Shown here piece after piece: positions 1-7,775 of a stretch of DNA of 64,000 nt. Source of the stretch: GCA-2683135 sp964507445 (GTDB lineage: Bacteria > Planctomycetota > GCA-002687715); contig CAZDQF010000007.1 in NCBI GenBank assembly GCA_964507445.1, positions 1 through 64,000 on the forward strand, written 5' to 3'. A program made the position numbers and the translations under genes. Position 1 is the first letter of the stretch, and every line of letters starts with the position of its first letter. The notes under the pieces were generated by a model. It saw only the letters and a program-made list of their open reading frames with translations. It was not told where the DNA came from and ran no database searches.

Positions 1-395
1 GCCTGCAGGTTGTTGAGGTTGCCGATGCCGGCGGCGGAGATGAACGTGAAGTCCACGGAACCGGCGCCGAAGCCGAAGCCGACCACCGGCAGGGTGGCGC
101 CGGCGCAGACACCGCCGAACACGGACAGGGAGTTGGGCATGTCCAGCTCGAGGGCGTCGTCCGTCAGCACGGTGCACGAGGCCGCGAGCGGGCCGAAGCA
201 GATGTCGAACGGGTTGCCTATCTGGTCGCTGGTGAAGTTCATGGTCACCGGGACGCCGGAGCAACCGGCGAACGAGGTTCCGCCGTTGAGGGTCAGGGAG
301 GCGCCCGGGTTGTTGGCGTTGGTTACGGCGCATTGCCCCGCCGCGAGAGTCGTGAGACAAAGGGCGAGGACTGCGGTCAGTGCGACTGACTTCAT
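1..395 (-). CDS. Secreted protein of unknown function, C-terminus cut by window edge
   Basis: An open frame runs on the minus strand from ATG at 395 to the left edge with no stop, giving 131 codons of a longer protein. The first 21 residues form a Sec signal peptide (MKSVALTAVLALCLTTLAAG). The mature part is rich in Gly, Asn and Thr with scattered Cys, like the secreted beta-rich proteins elsewhere in the window. An AAGGAA ribosome binding site lies 6 nt before the ATG. The longer plus-strand reading over this stretch is a shadow. Function unknown; I recognise no catalytic motif. Confidence 0.72.
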   Translation of the reverse strand, partial: MKSVALTAVLALCLTTLAAGQCAVTNANNPGASLTLNGGTSFAGCSGVPVTMNFTSDQIGNPFDICFGPLAASCTVLTDDALELDMPNSLSVFGGVCAGATLPVVGFGFGAGSVDFTFISAAGIGNLNNLQ

Positions 396-752
396 TTGGA
401 GATTCCTTCTTCTGTGACTTAGAGGGGTAGACGAGGTCCGAGGCCGCGTCCACTGGGTGAGTGCCAGCTGCCTCGGCGGTCAGGGTACAGTCAATGGCGT
501 GTTCTCGAAACCCATTTCCGGCCGGAGTTTGTGAGAGCGGACTGTTGTCCGGTCGGCGGCCGATTACGGCAATCTCGGACTCGAGCCCCCGGGGAGACCA
601 TCCGGCCAGCCTACGTCGTTTGTTTGCAGTGACCTGTGTCGGGCCGACATTGAGGTGACTGACGACTGAGGGGCTCAAGTCTCTGGTCGCGCGTCCATTC
701 TGCCCCCTGATAGGCTGCGGTTTTTCGGGTGCCTTGGAACGGGAGAAGCGTC
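396..752. other. Intergenic region between divergent genes
   Basis: This 357-base gap separates the leftward secreted-protein gene from the rightward oxidoreductase. The only candidate signal I see is TAGGCT at 711-716, a possible -10 box for the rightward gene. No RNA gene or convincing ORF is visible. Confidence 0.4.
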
Positions 753-2039
753 GTGGCCTCATCGCTCCGGATCGATCGTCGCCGCTTCCTGGCGGCTGCG
801 GGTGTGGGGTTCGTCGCGCCCCGCCGGGTGTTGGAGATCGCCGCCGACGCTCGAGGTGGTGTCCGACCCAGCGACCAGATCGGACTGGGGATCATCGGGA
901 TGGGGATTCGGGGTCGGAACCTGATGCACCGGGCGTTCCTGCCCGACGACGGCTTCCGTGTCCTGGCGGTGTGCGACGTGGACACCAGTCGCCGAGCAGA
1001 CGCCAAGGCCCGGGTGGATAAGCACTATGGCAGCGATGATTGCGCCGCCTACCTCGACTATCGGGGATTGTTGGGCCGGGACGACATCGACGCCGTGGTC
1101 ATCGCCACCCCGGATCACTGGCACGCCAATCAGATCATGCACGCCTGCGGGGCGGGTAAGCACATCTACTGCGAGAAACCCCTGACGTTGACGTTGCACG
1201 AGGCCAAGATCGTGATGGACGCCGTCCGCGAGACGGGTTGCGTCTTCCAGACCGGCAGCCAGCAGCGCACGGAGTTCGGCCATCGGTTCGTCACCGCGGC
1301 AGAGCGTGTGCGGAGCGGGATCCTGGGGCACGTGCACAGCGTCAACGTCGGAGTGGGCAAGCCGCCGGTGCCCTGCACCCTTGGTGAAGAGGCTGCTGAG
1401 CCGGGCCTCGATTGGGATCGGTGGATCGGTCCGGCGCCCATGCGTCCTTACAGTTCGGTCCTGAGTCCTCGGGGCGTTCACAAGCGCTACCCGAAGTGGC
1501 GTGAGTACAGGGAGTACGCCGGCGGTGGCCTCGCCGACATGGGGGCCCATCACTTCGACATCGCCCAATGGGCCCTGGGGCAGGATGGCTCCGGTCCGAT
1601 CAGCGTCGCGCCTCCTGGCTCAGCAGATGCGGAGGCCGGTGCATGGCTCGAGTACGAGGGCGGCACGAAGGTCATCCACGGGGGGATGAGCGGTTGCACC
1701 TTCGTTGGCAAGGAGGGCGTCCTCCATGTGGATCGGGGTCTGCTGGAGAGCATCCCCGGGAGCATTCTGGAGGCGGACCTGCCGGACGGCGCGAACGCGT
1801 TGCCTAGAAAGAAGAGCCACGCCGCCGATTGGCTGGAGTGCATCCGAAACCGCGGTCGCCCCATGTGTGACGCGGAGGTGGGAGCCCGGAGCGTCGCCGT
1901 GTGTCATCTGTTGAAGCTCGCCTACGAGCACCGCCGTGCGCTGACCTGGGACCCGCAGGCCTGGAGGTTCGCTGACGACGACGCCAACCAGTGGCTCGAC
2001 TACGAGCGCCGGGAGGGATACGAGCTCCCGGCGCTTTGA
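753..2039 (+). CDS. GFO/IDH/MocA family oxidoreductase, Tat-exported
   Basis: Predicted NAD(P)-dependent oxidoreductase acting on a sugar or sugar derivative outside the cytoplasmic membrane. The N-terminus has a twin-arginine signal (RIDRRRFLAAAG). A Rossmann fold follows with GIIGMGIRGRN, then CDVD, the TPDHWHANQ segment and the family signature CEKPL. The C-terminal half carries GGGLADMGAHHFD, typical of the planctomycete secreted branch. I chose GTG 753 because GGGAG lies 7 nt upstream and the product begins directly with the Tat signal; GTG 729 is in frame but lacks a binding site. Length (428 aa) is normal. Substrate is not deducible. Confidence 0.9.
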   Translation: MASSLRIDRRRFLAAAGVGFVAPRRVLEIAADARGGVRPSDQIGLGIIGMGIRGRNLMHRAFLPDDGFRVLAVCDVDTSRRADAKARVDKHYGSDDCAAYLDYRGLLGRDDIDAVVIATPDHWHANQIMHACGAGKHIYCEKPLTLTLHEAKIVMDAVRETGCVFQTGSQQRTEFGHRFVTAAERVRSGILGHVHSVNVGVGKPPVPCTLGEEAAEPGLDWDRWIGPAPMRPYSSVLSPRGVHKRYPKWREYREYAGGGLADMGAHHFDIAQWALGQDGSGPISVAPPGSADAEAGAWLEYEGGTKVIHGGMSGCTFVGKEGVLHVDRGLLESIPGSILEADLPDGANALPRKKSHAADWLECIRNRGRPMCDAEVGARSVAVCHLLKLAYEHRRALTWDPQAWRFADDDANQWLDYERREGYELPAL

Positions 2040-2040
2040 G

Positions 2041-2054
2041 GGCCGCCTTCGGCC
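2041..2054. terminator. Short hairpin between convergent genes
   Basis: GGCCG and CGGCC flank a CCTT loop in the 22-base gap between the converging oxidoreductase and TauE/SafE genes. There is no T-run, so a terminator role is inferred from position only. Confidence 0.3.
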
Positions 2055-2061
2055 TGCTTGA

Positions 2062-2820
2062 TCAGAGCCCTTTGGCCAGCATGTGGGCGCCCGCGGCTGC
2101 CGCGCCGATGTACATCACCAGTACGAAGGGGCGCTCCGGAACCCGGTGGTGAAGCCACAGGCCCAGCCACGCTCCCACCGGAACGAGCGGGAGATACAGG
2201 GCGGAGGTGATGAGGGTGTCCCCGTTGATGAACCCCAGCGACGCATAGGTGGGCAGCTTGGCGACGTTGACGATGAAGAAGAACAGGACCAGGGTCCCCA
2301 CCAGCGCGCGCTTGCCCAGCTCATGCTCTAGCAGGTAGATGGACATGATGGGACCGGCGGAGTGGGAGATGGTCGAGACGGTCCCGCACAGCGCCCCCGC
2401 CGTGACCCCGGACGTGGTGGTGTCCGGGACGCGGGGAACGCGCCCGCCTCCCGTGCGCCAGAGCTGCAAGCCGACGAACAGCAGGCAAGTGCCGCCCACC
2501 GCGCCGTTGAGCACGGGGATCAGGGCGTCGGAATCCCGGAGCTTCCAGAGGACCAGTGTGGCCAGGATGATCCCGAGCAGCGCTCCGATGACGGTGTCCC
2601 GGATGTGGCGCCCTGACCAGGTGCCACGGTGCTGCCATGTGGCCAGGGCGTCCGCCGCGATCAAGATCGGCAGGATGATCCCGACAGCGCGGTCCACGCG
2701 GAATGCGTGGGCCATGAGCGGCACGGCGACGATGCCGACTCCGCCACCGAAGCCGGACTTGGAGAGCCCCACCACGAGGACGGCGAGGGCGGCGAAGAGA
2801 GCCTGTTCGATCTCCGGCAT
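2062..2820 (-). CDS. TauE/SafE family membrane permease
   Basis: A 252-residue integral membrane protein of the TauE/SafE (DUF81) family, which includes exporters or importers of sulfite, sulfoacetate and other organosulfur anions. It opens with a hydrophobic helix and the family-typical LSKSGFGGGVGIVAVPLMA stretch, followed by about seven more hydrophobic segments. Length fits the family. AAGGAGG is placed 5 nt before the ATG. It runs divergently from the selenoprotein-like gene and converges on the oxidoreductase, so it is probably monocistronic. The transported anion cannot be told. Confidence 0.88.
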   Translation of the reverse strand: MPEIEQALFAALAVLVVGLSKSGFGGGVGIVAVPLMAHAFRVDRAVGIILPILIAADALATWQHRGTWSGRHIRDTVIGALLGIILATLVLWKLRDSDALIPVLNGAVGGTCLLFVGLQLWRTGGGRVPRVPDTTTSGVTAGALCGTVSTISHSAGPIMSIYLLEHELGKRALVGTLVLFFFIVNVAKLPTYASLGFINGDTLITSALYLPLVPVGAWLGLWLHHRVPERPFVLVMYIGAAAAGAHMLAKGL

Positions 2821-2895
2821 TCGTCCTCCTTGACGCCCCGGGCGGTCGCGTCGCCGATGCCGGAGTGGCTCCGCGCGCGCCTCCTATCGGGCCGG

Positions 2896-2901
2896 AGTAT
2901 A
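2896..2901 (-). promoter_or_regulatory. Candidate -10 box (TATACT) for the TauE/SafE gene
   Basis: TATACT on the minus strand lies about 75 nt upstream of the permease ATG. No clear -35 is seen. Confidence 0.35.
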
Positions 2902-2932
2902 GCGTCCGGATTCCCGCTGCAGCCGCCAAGGG

Positions 2933-2938
2933 TACAAT
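2933..2938 (+). promoter_or_regulatory. Candidate -10 box (TACAAT) for the thioredoxin-like gene
   Basis: TACAAT lies 36 nt before ATG 2975 and leaves room for a short leader with a GGAGG ribosome binding site. It resembles the other TANNAT boxes in the window. Confidence 0.4.
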
Positions 2939-2974
2939 CCGGTCCGCTCGTGAGAGAGCGAACGGAGGTCTGGC

Positions 2975-3565
2975 ATGAAGAGCTTGTGCATAGGGTTGCT
3001 GGTGAGCCTCCTCGCGGGTGGGCTCCCGGCGCAAAAGGACGACTTCACGCGCGAACGCGGTCGCGACGAGAAGCGCAACGCCGCCAAGGACGCCCTGGAG
3101 GGCAAGGCGCCGCCGGCGTTGCAGGTCAGCCAGTGGATGAACACCCCCAAGTCCGGTCTCGAGCTCTCCAAGCTCAAGGGCAAGGTGGTGATCCTCGACT
3201 TCTGGGGCGTGTGGTGAGGCCCCTGCAAGCGCGCGCTCCCTCATCTGAAGGAGCTCTACGCGCGTCACAAGGACCAGGGTCTGGTCCTCATCGGAGTGCA
3301 CACCAAGAACGGCGCTGAGCGCATGGCGGCGTTCGCCAAGGAGAGCGGGATCAACTACCCGGTGGCGGTGGACACGGAGGGGAAGACGGTCAAGGCCTTC
3401 GCCGTGGACTCGTTCCCGGACTACTACGTGATCGACCGGGCTGGGAAGCTGCGGGTGGCCGACCTGGCCAACCGCGAACTGGACCGGGTGGTGGAGGCGC
3501 TCCTCAAGGAGAAACCGCCGGCGAAGAAGTCGAAGGGCCAGCAGGCTCGTCGGTCCGACGGTTAA
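2975..3565 (+). CDS. TlpA-like thiol-disulfide oxidoreductase, probable selenoprotein (TGA at catalytic Cys)
   Basis: Read through the in-frame TGA at 3215-3217, this is a 196-residue secreted thioredoxin-fold protein. Residues 1-20 are a signal peptide and about 60-180 match the TlpA/ResA redox fold: VVILDFWGVW, then TGA, then GPCKRALPHL. The TGA replaces the first Cys of the CGPC active site, so residue 81 would be selenocysteine and residue 84 the partner Cys. Downstream frame and fold continue normally (VLIGVHTKNG, the cis-Pro region DSFPDYYVI, a C-terminal Lys-rich tail). GGAGG lies 8 nt before the ATG. Without recoding only an 80-residue fragment would form. Alternatives are a nonsense mutation or a TGC/TGT to TGA sequence error. 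Likely role: reducing or isomerising disulfides in the periplasm. Confidence 0.8.
3230..3264 (+). promoter_or_regulatory. Candidate bacterial SECIS-like hairpin
   Basis: Downstream of the TGA, GCTCC (3235-3239) pairs with GGAGC (3250-3254) around a 10-nt loop, and outer CGCGCG (3230-3235) can pair with CGCGCG (3259-3264) across a bulge. The loop begins 22 nt after the TGA, the same distance as in the second TGA-containing gene. The loop lacks the leading G residues of the best bacterial SECIS elements, so this is a weaker candidate. Confidence 0.35.
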
Positions 3566-3652
3566 CCCGTCCTTCAGCCCGGCCTGGGTCGGCGACGAAC
3601 CGGCTCCGTTCCCCTCGCGGGAGCGGGGCCGCACCCCAGCGGCGGGATTCCA

Positions 3653-3658
3653 TAGAAT
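3653..3658 (+). promoter_or_regulatory. Candidate -10 box (TAGAAT), near-leaderless start
   Basis: TAGAAT ends 8 nt before the SDR start codon at 3667, so transcription would begin at or next to the ATG. No ribosome binding site precedes that ATG. Confidence 0.45.
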
Positions 3659-3666
3659 GCACGGCC

Positions 3667-4431
3667 ATGTCGCAGTGGGCCCGTTATCCCAGCCTCTCGG
3701 GGGCCGCCGTGCTGGTGACCGGCGGCGCCTCCGGGATCGGTGAATCCCTGGTACGGCACTTCGCCGCCCAGGAGGCTCGGGTGGCGTTCGTGGATCGGGA
3801 TCTCGGGGCGGGGGAGGCGCTGGTCGCAGAGCTGCGGGAGGACGGCGCCGAGGTCCGGTTCGCGGCGGTCGACCTCCGCGAGACCGAGGCCACCCGCGCG
3901 GCGATTGACGCTCTGACTGACGAGGTGGGCGCGTTTCGAGTCCTGGTGAACAACGCCGCCAACGACGAGCGGCACGGGTTCTCCGAGGTGACGCCGGAGT
4001 CCTTTGACGATCGGGTGGCGACCAACCTCAAGCACCAGTTCTTCGTCTCCCAGGCCGTCGCTCCTGGCATGGCCGGCGCCGGCGGCGGCTCCATCATCAA
4101 CATGGGCAGCATCACGTGGTTGCTCGGTCAGAACGAGCTTCCGGTGTACACCACCTGCAAGGCGGCGATCTCGGGCATGACCCGGGCCCTGGCCAGGGAG
4201 CTGGGGTCGCAGAAGATCCGGGTCAACGCGGTGCTGCCCGGCGCTATCATGACGGAGCGTCAGGTCCGTCTGTGGAAGACGCCGGAGTACGAGGCGGAGG
4301 TCTTGGCGGGCCAGTGCCTGGATCGTCTCCTGGAGCCGGAGGACGTGGCCCGCGTGGTGCTGTTCCTCGCTTCGGATGACGCCGGGGGCTGCACCGGGCA
4401 GGACTACATCGTGGACGGGGGCTGGGCGTGA
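3667..4431 (+). CDS. SDR-family sugar dehydrogenase
   Basis: Classical short-chain dehydrogenase, 254 residues, NAD(P)-dependent. The cofactor motif TGGASGIGES is at 18-27, NNAAN at 95-99, the catalytic Ser at 148 and YTTCK (Tyr161, Lys165) in the active site. Given the lactonase and dehydratase that follow, it most likely oxidises a free aldose (for example arabinose, xylose or fucose) to its lactone in the cytoplasm. Its end overlaps the next gene (GTGA), so the two are translationally coupled. The specific sugar is not readable from the sequence. Confidence 0.88.
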   Translation: MSQWARYPSLSGAAVLVTGGASGIGESLVRHFAAQEARVAFVDRDLGAGEALVAELREDGAEVRFAAVDLRETEATRAAIDALTDEVGAFRVLVNNAANDERHGFSEVTPESFDDRVATNLKHQFFVSQAVAPGMAGAGGGSIINMGSITWLLGQNELPVYTTCKAAISGMTRALARELGSQKIRVNAVLPGAIMTERQVRLWKTPEYEAEVLAGQCLDRLLEPEDVARVVLFLASDDAGGCTGQDYIVDGGWA

Positions 4432-5303
4432 GCACTGAGAGTCCCCGATGCGTCTGGGACGCCAAGGCGGAGCTGGGAGAGGGGCCCGTGTGGTTGGCGG
4501 AGGAGGGGGCCCTGTACTGGGTGGACATCCGCGGGCCCGCGGTTCACCGCTACACCCCGGCCACCGGTGAGCAGCGCACCTGGCCCATGCCGCGCACCCT
4601 GGGCTGCCTCGTGCCCCGGACCCGGGGCGGCTTTGTGGCGGGTTTCCACGACGGGCTGGCCTTCGTGGAGTTGGAGACCGGAGTGATCCGTGACCTGCTC
4701 GACCCGGAGCCGGAGCTCCCCGGCAATCGGATCAACGACGGGAAGGCGGATCATCAGGGCCGCCTCTGGGTGGGCACCATGGACGTGGCGGAGCAGGGGC
4801 TTGGCGGCGCTCTGCACCGGGTGGACCCGGACGGCGCCTGTCAGGTGATGGACCCGGATTACCGGATCACCAACGGCCCCGCGTTCAGTGTTGACGGCGC
4901 CGTCATGTACCACACCGACTCCGTGGAGCGGACGATCTACCGGTTCGTGGTGGCGGCGGACGGCGGGCTGTCCGGGAAGCAGACGTTCATCACCATCCCG
5001 GCGGAGGCGGGTTATCCCGACGGTATGACCGTGGACATCGAAGACCACCTGTGGGTGGCTCACTTCGCAGGCGCCCGGATCAGCCGCTTCGATCCCTCCG
5101 GTTCCCTGGTCGGGGAGATCCCGATCCCTGCGCCGAATGTCACCAGCTGCGCCTTCGGCGGGCCGGAGCTGCGGACCCTGTACGTCACCACCGCCGCCAA
5201 GGGGTTGGACGCGGAAGCTCGCGCTGCCGCGCCTCTGGCGGGAGGGTTGTTCGAGATCCCCATGGATGTGGCCGGTTTGCCGGCGCACCGCTTCGGAGGT
5301 TGA
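4428..5303 (+). CDS. SMP-30/gluconolactonase family sugar lactonase
   Basis: A 291-residue six-bladed propeller enzyme of the SMP-30/Gnl/LRE family. It opens with the family pattern AELGEGPVW (metal-binding Glu), then NRINDGKAD, LWVGTM and ITNGPAFS, ending with YPDGMTVD and the metal/catalytic Asp region, and a final NVTSCAFGG block. It would hydrolyse the sugar lactone made by the SDR to the aldonic acid. The GTG start overlaps the SDR stop codon by four bases. The next gene begins four bases after its stop, so the three genes form one operon. Confidence 0.9.
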   Translation: MSTESPRCVWDAKAELGEGPVWLAEEGALYWVDIRGPAVHRYTPATGEQRTWPMPRTLGCLVPRTRGGFVAGFHDGLAFVELETGVIRDLLDPEPELPGNRINDGKADHQGRLWVGTMDVAEQGLGGALHRVDPDGACQVMDPDYRITNGPAFSVDGAVMYHTDSVERTIYRFVVAADGGLSGKQTFITIPAEAGYPDGMTVDIEDHLWVAHFAGARISRFDPSGSLVGEIPIPAPNVTSCAFGGPELRTLYVTTAAKGLDAEARAAAPLAGGLFEIPMDVAGLPAHRFGG

Positions 5304-5307
5304 GGGC

Positions 5308-7038
5308 TTGTCAGGAGCTGAAGACAACAAGACGATGCGGAGCGCTGCGTGGTTTGGCCCCGCCGACCGCGACGGGTTCATCCATCGCAGCTGGATGCGC
5401 AATCAGGGGACGCCCAGCCACCTGTTCGACGGTCGACCGGTCATAGGGATCTGCAACACGTGGTCGGAGCTGACCCCGTGCAACGCCCATCTGCGTGACC
5501 TCGCGCAGCGGGTGAAGAACGGCGTCTACGAGGCGGGCGGGTTCCCCCTGGAGTTCCCGGTGATGTCCCTGGGGGAGACCCTCATGCGGCCCACCACCAT
5601 GCTCTACCGCAACCTCGCCTCCATGGATGTGGAGGAGTCCATCCGGGCGAACCCCCTGGACGGCGTGGTGCTGCTGGTGGGGTGCGACAAGACCACACCG
5701 GCGCTGATGATGGGGGCGGCGAGCTGCGACCTGCCCACCATCACGGTCTCCGGTGGCCCCATGCTCAACGGCAACTACCGGGGGCAGCCCATCGGCTCGG
5801 GGACCTCGGTGTGGGAGTTCAGCGAGGAGTGTCGCGCCGGGCGCATGTCTCTGGAGCAGTTCATGGAGGCGGAGGCCAGCATGTCGCGCTCCGCCGGACA
5901 CTGCATGGTCATGGGGACCGCTTCGACCATGGCCTGCATGGTGGAGAGCCTGGGCGCGGGCTTGCCGGGCAACGCCGCCATCCCGGCGGTGGACTCCCGG
6001 CGCGGTGTCCTCGCTCACGAGGCGGGGAACCGGATCGTGGAGATGGTGCGGGAGGATCTGCGGCTCTCCAGGATCCTGACCCGCGGTGCGTTCGAGAACG
6101 CCATCGTCACCAACGCCGCCATCGGCGGCTCCACCAACGCCGTGGTGCACCTCCTGGCCCTCGCCGGTCGCGTCGGCGTGGACCTCGGCCTGGAGGACTG
6201 GGATCGTCTGGGGAGGGAGGTCCCCTGCATCCTTGATCTCATGCCCTCAGGCCAGCACCTGATGGAGGACTTCTTCTACGCAGGGGGACTGGCGGCGGTG
6301 ATCCGGGAGCTGGGTGATCGCATCGACCAGGAGGCGTTGACGGTGAACGGCAGTTCGTTGTGGGAGAACTGCGCCGACGCGGAGTGCTTCAATCGCGGCG
6401 TGGTCCGTTCGTGCGCTGACCCGGTAGCGGCGAGCGGCGGTATCGCCGTGCTCCGCGGCAACCTCTGTCCCGACGGCGCCGTCCTGAAACCCTCCGCCGC
6501 CACGCCGGAGTTCATGCAGCATCGCGGGCGGGCGGTGGTGTTCGAGGACATCGACGACTACAAGGCCCGCGTCGACGACCCGGACCTGGACATCACCCAA
6601 GGCGACGTCATGGTGCTCAAGGGCTGCGGACCCAAGGGCTACCCCGGGTTCCCCGAGGTCGGCAACATGGCCCTGCCGTCCAAGCTGCTGAAGCAGGGGG
6701 TGACCGACATGGTGCGCATCAGCGACGCCCGCATGAGCGGCACCGCCTACGGGACCGTGGTGCTCCACGTGGCGCCCGAGTCCGCCGTCGGCGGCACCCT
6801 CGCATTGGTGCAGAGCGGTGACTGGATCGAGCTGGACGTGGCCGCCAGGACGTTGCACCTGGACGTGAGCGATGGGGAGCTGGATCAACGCCGCAGCAGT
6901 TGGAGTCCGCCCGCACCCCACGGCGACCGGGGATACCTGAAGGTGTTCCAGGAGCATGTCCTGCAGGCGGACCAGGGAGTGGATTTCGACTTCCTGGTCG
7001 GGGGTAGCGGCGCGGAGGTCCCCCGCGAATCCCACTGA
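5308..7038 (+). CDS. IlvD/Edd-family sugar-acid dehydratase
   Basis: Fe-S dehydratase (about 576 aa) of the IlvD/Edd family, closest in pattern to arabinonate/xylonate dehydratases. Visible signatures: DGFIHRSWMRNQG and ICNTWSELTPCN near the N-terminus, VGCDKTTPALMMGAASCD, and SAGHCMVMGTASTMACM; the Cys residues in these blocks are the expected cluster ligands. It would convert the aldonic acid to a 2-keto-3-deoxy acid. Start is uncertain: TTG 5308 has GGAGG eight bases upstream and overlaps nothing, while ATG 5335 would shorten the protein by nine residues. It is the last gene of the SDR-lactonase-dehydratase operon. No aldolase follows in the window. Confidence 0.88.
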   Translation: MSGAEDNKTMRSAAWFGPADRDGFIHRSWMRNQGTPSHLFDGRPVIGICNTWSELTPCNAHLRDLAQRVKNGVYEAGGFPLEFPVMSLGETLMRPTTMLYRNLASMDVEESIRANPLDGVVLLVGCDKTTPALMMGAASCDLPTITVSGGPMLNGNYRGQPIGSGTSVWEFSEECRAGRMSLEQFMEAEASMSRSAGHCMVMGTASTMACMVESLGAGLPGNAAIPAVDSRRGVLAHEAGNRIVEMVREDLRLSRILTRGAFENAIVTNAAIGGSTNAVVHLLALAGRVGVDLGLEDWDRLGREVPCILDLMPSGQHLMEDFFYAGGLAAVIRELGDRIDQEALTVNGSSLWENCADAECFNRGVVRSCADPVAASGGIAVLRGNLCPDGAVLKPSAATPEFMQHRGRAVVFEDIDDYKARVDDPDLDITQGDVMVLKGCGPKGYPGFPEVGNMALPSKLLKQGVTDMVRISDARMSGTAYGTVVLHVAPESAVGGTLALVQSGDWIELDVAARTLHLDVSDGELDQRRSSWSPPAPHGDRGYLKVFQEHVLQADQGVDFDFLVGGSGAEVPRESH

Positions 7039-7052
7039 CCTCGAGGCTGCGC

Positions 7053-7073
7053 CGTGGCACGAGCCGTGCCGCG
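7053..7073 (+). terminator. Stem-loop after the sugar oxidation operon
   Basis: CGTGGCACG and CGTGCCGCG pair (9 bp, one G-U) around an AGC loop, 14 bases after the dehydratase stop. There is no long T-run, so intrinsic termination is only probable. Confidence 0.45.
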
Positions 7074-7158
7074 GTGTTGCTGCGAGCGCCTCCTTGGCGT
7101 GGCCGTGGTGATCCGCTTCTTGAGCCGTCCGGTCGGCACCCAGCCGCGGAGTTTGTCG

Positions 7159-7164
7159 TAGGAT
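7159..7164 (+). promoter_or_regulatory. Candidate -10 box (TAGGAT), leaderless start
   Basis: TAGGAT ends exactly 6 nt before GTG 7171 of the sigma factor. The same 6-nt spacing recurs at four other gene heads in this window. Confidence 0.45.
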
Positions 7165-7170
7165 TGCCCC

Positions 7171-7775
7171 GTGGATGTCCCATCGAGCGAATTGGCCCTG
7201 CGCGTGTCTCGTGGGGACGACGGTGCGTTCGGAGATCTGCTGGAGCGTCATCTCTCCGGCGTGCGGGCCTACGTCCGCCTCCGTGCAGGTCATGGAGTGC
7301 GCGCCCGGGAATCCGTCACTGATCTCGTCCAGTCTGCTTGCCGTGAGGTCCTCTGCGATCTCGACGGTGACGAGAGCCTGAGCGAAGAGCAGTTCCGTCG
7401 ATGGCTGTACCGCGCCGCGTTCCAGAAGGTGATGGACCGTGGGCGATTCCACAGCGCGGGGCGACGTGACGTGGCCGCGAGGTGGACGTGGACAACAACC
7501 CGGATCGTGACGGGTGGGCGGGCATGTACGCGTCCATCGCGAGTCCGAGCCAGGTGGCTATGTCCAACGAGGCGGCGAATCGCATGGAGTCGGCGTTCGA
7601 CCAGCTGGATGACGCCCAGCGGGAAGTGATCCTGCTGGCCCGGATCGCCAGGCTCTCTCATGCGGAGATCGCCCAGTCCATGGGGCGGACCGAGCAGGCC
7701 ACCCGCAGCTTGCTCTCTCGGGCGCTGGCCCGTCTCGCTGGCCTGCTGGATCGCGAGTCGTCCGATGACGAGTGA
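7171..7775 (+). CDS. ECF-type RNA polymerase sigma factor (one-base frame break as read)
   Basis: Sigma-70 family protein of the planctomycete ECF type. Region 2 is in the first frame (FGDLLERHLSGVRAYVRLRA, then SVTDLVQSACREVL and RRWLYRAAFQKV). Region 4 is in the next frame (FDQLDDAQREVILLARIA, then LSHAEIAQSMGRTEQATRSL). Frame changes near 7474 in GCCGCGAGGTGGAC; one added G there gives a continuous 201-residue protein. Neither half would work alone. This is either a sequence error or a recent null mutation. Its 3' end overlaps the following kinase start by 11 bases, a common sigma-kinase arrangement in this phylum. It would direct a regulon probably linked to that kinase. Confidence 0.75.

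Noticed and set aside
3215..3217. TGA read as Trp (altered genetic code)
   Set aside because: TGA is the normal stop of many genes here and Trp is always TGG, so a whole-code change does not fit; the two internal TGAs fall only on catalytic Cys positions.
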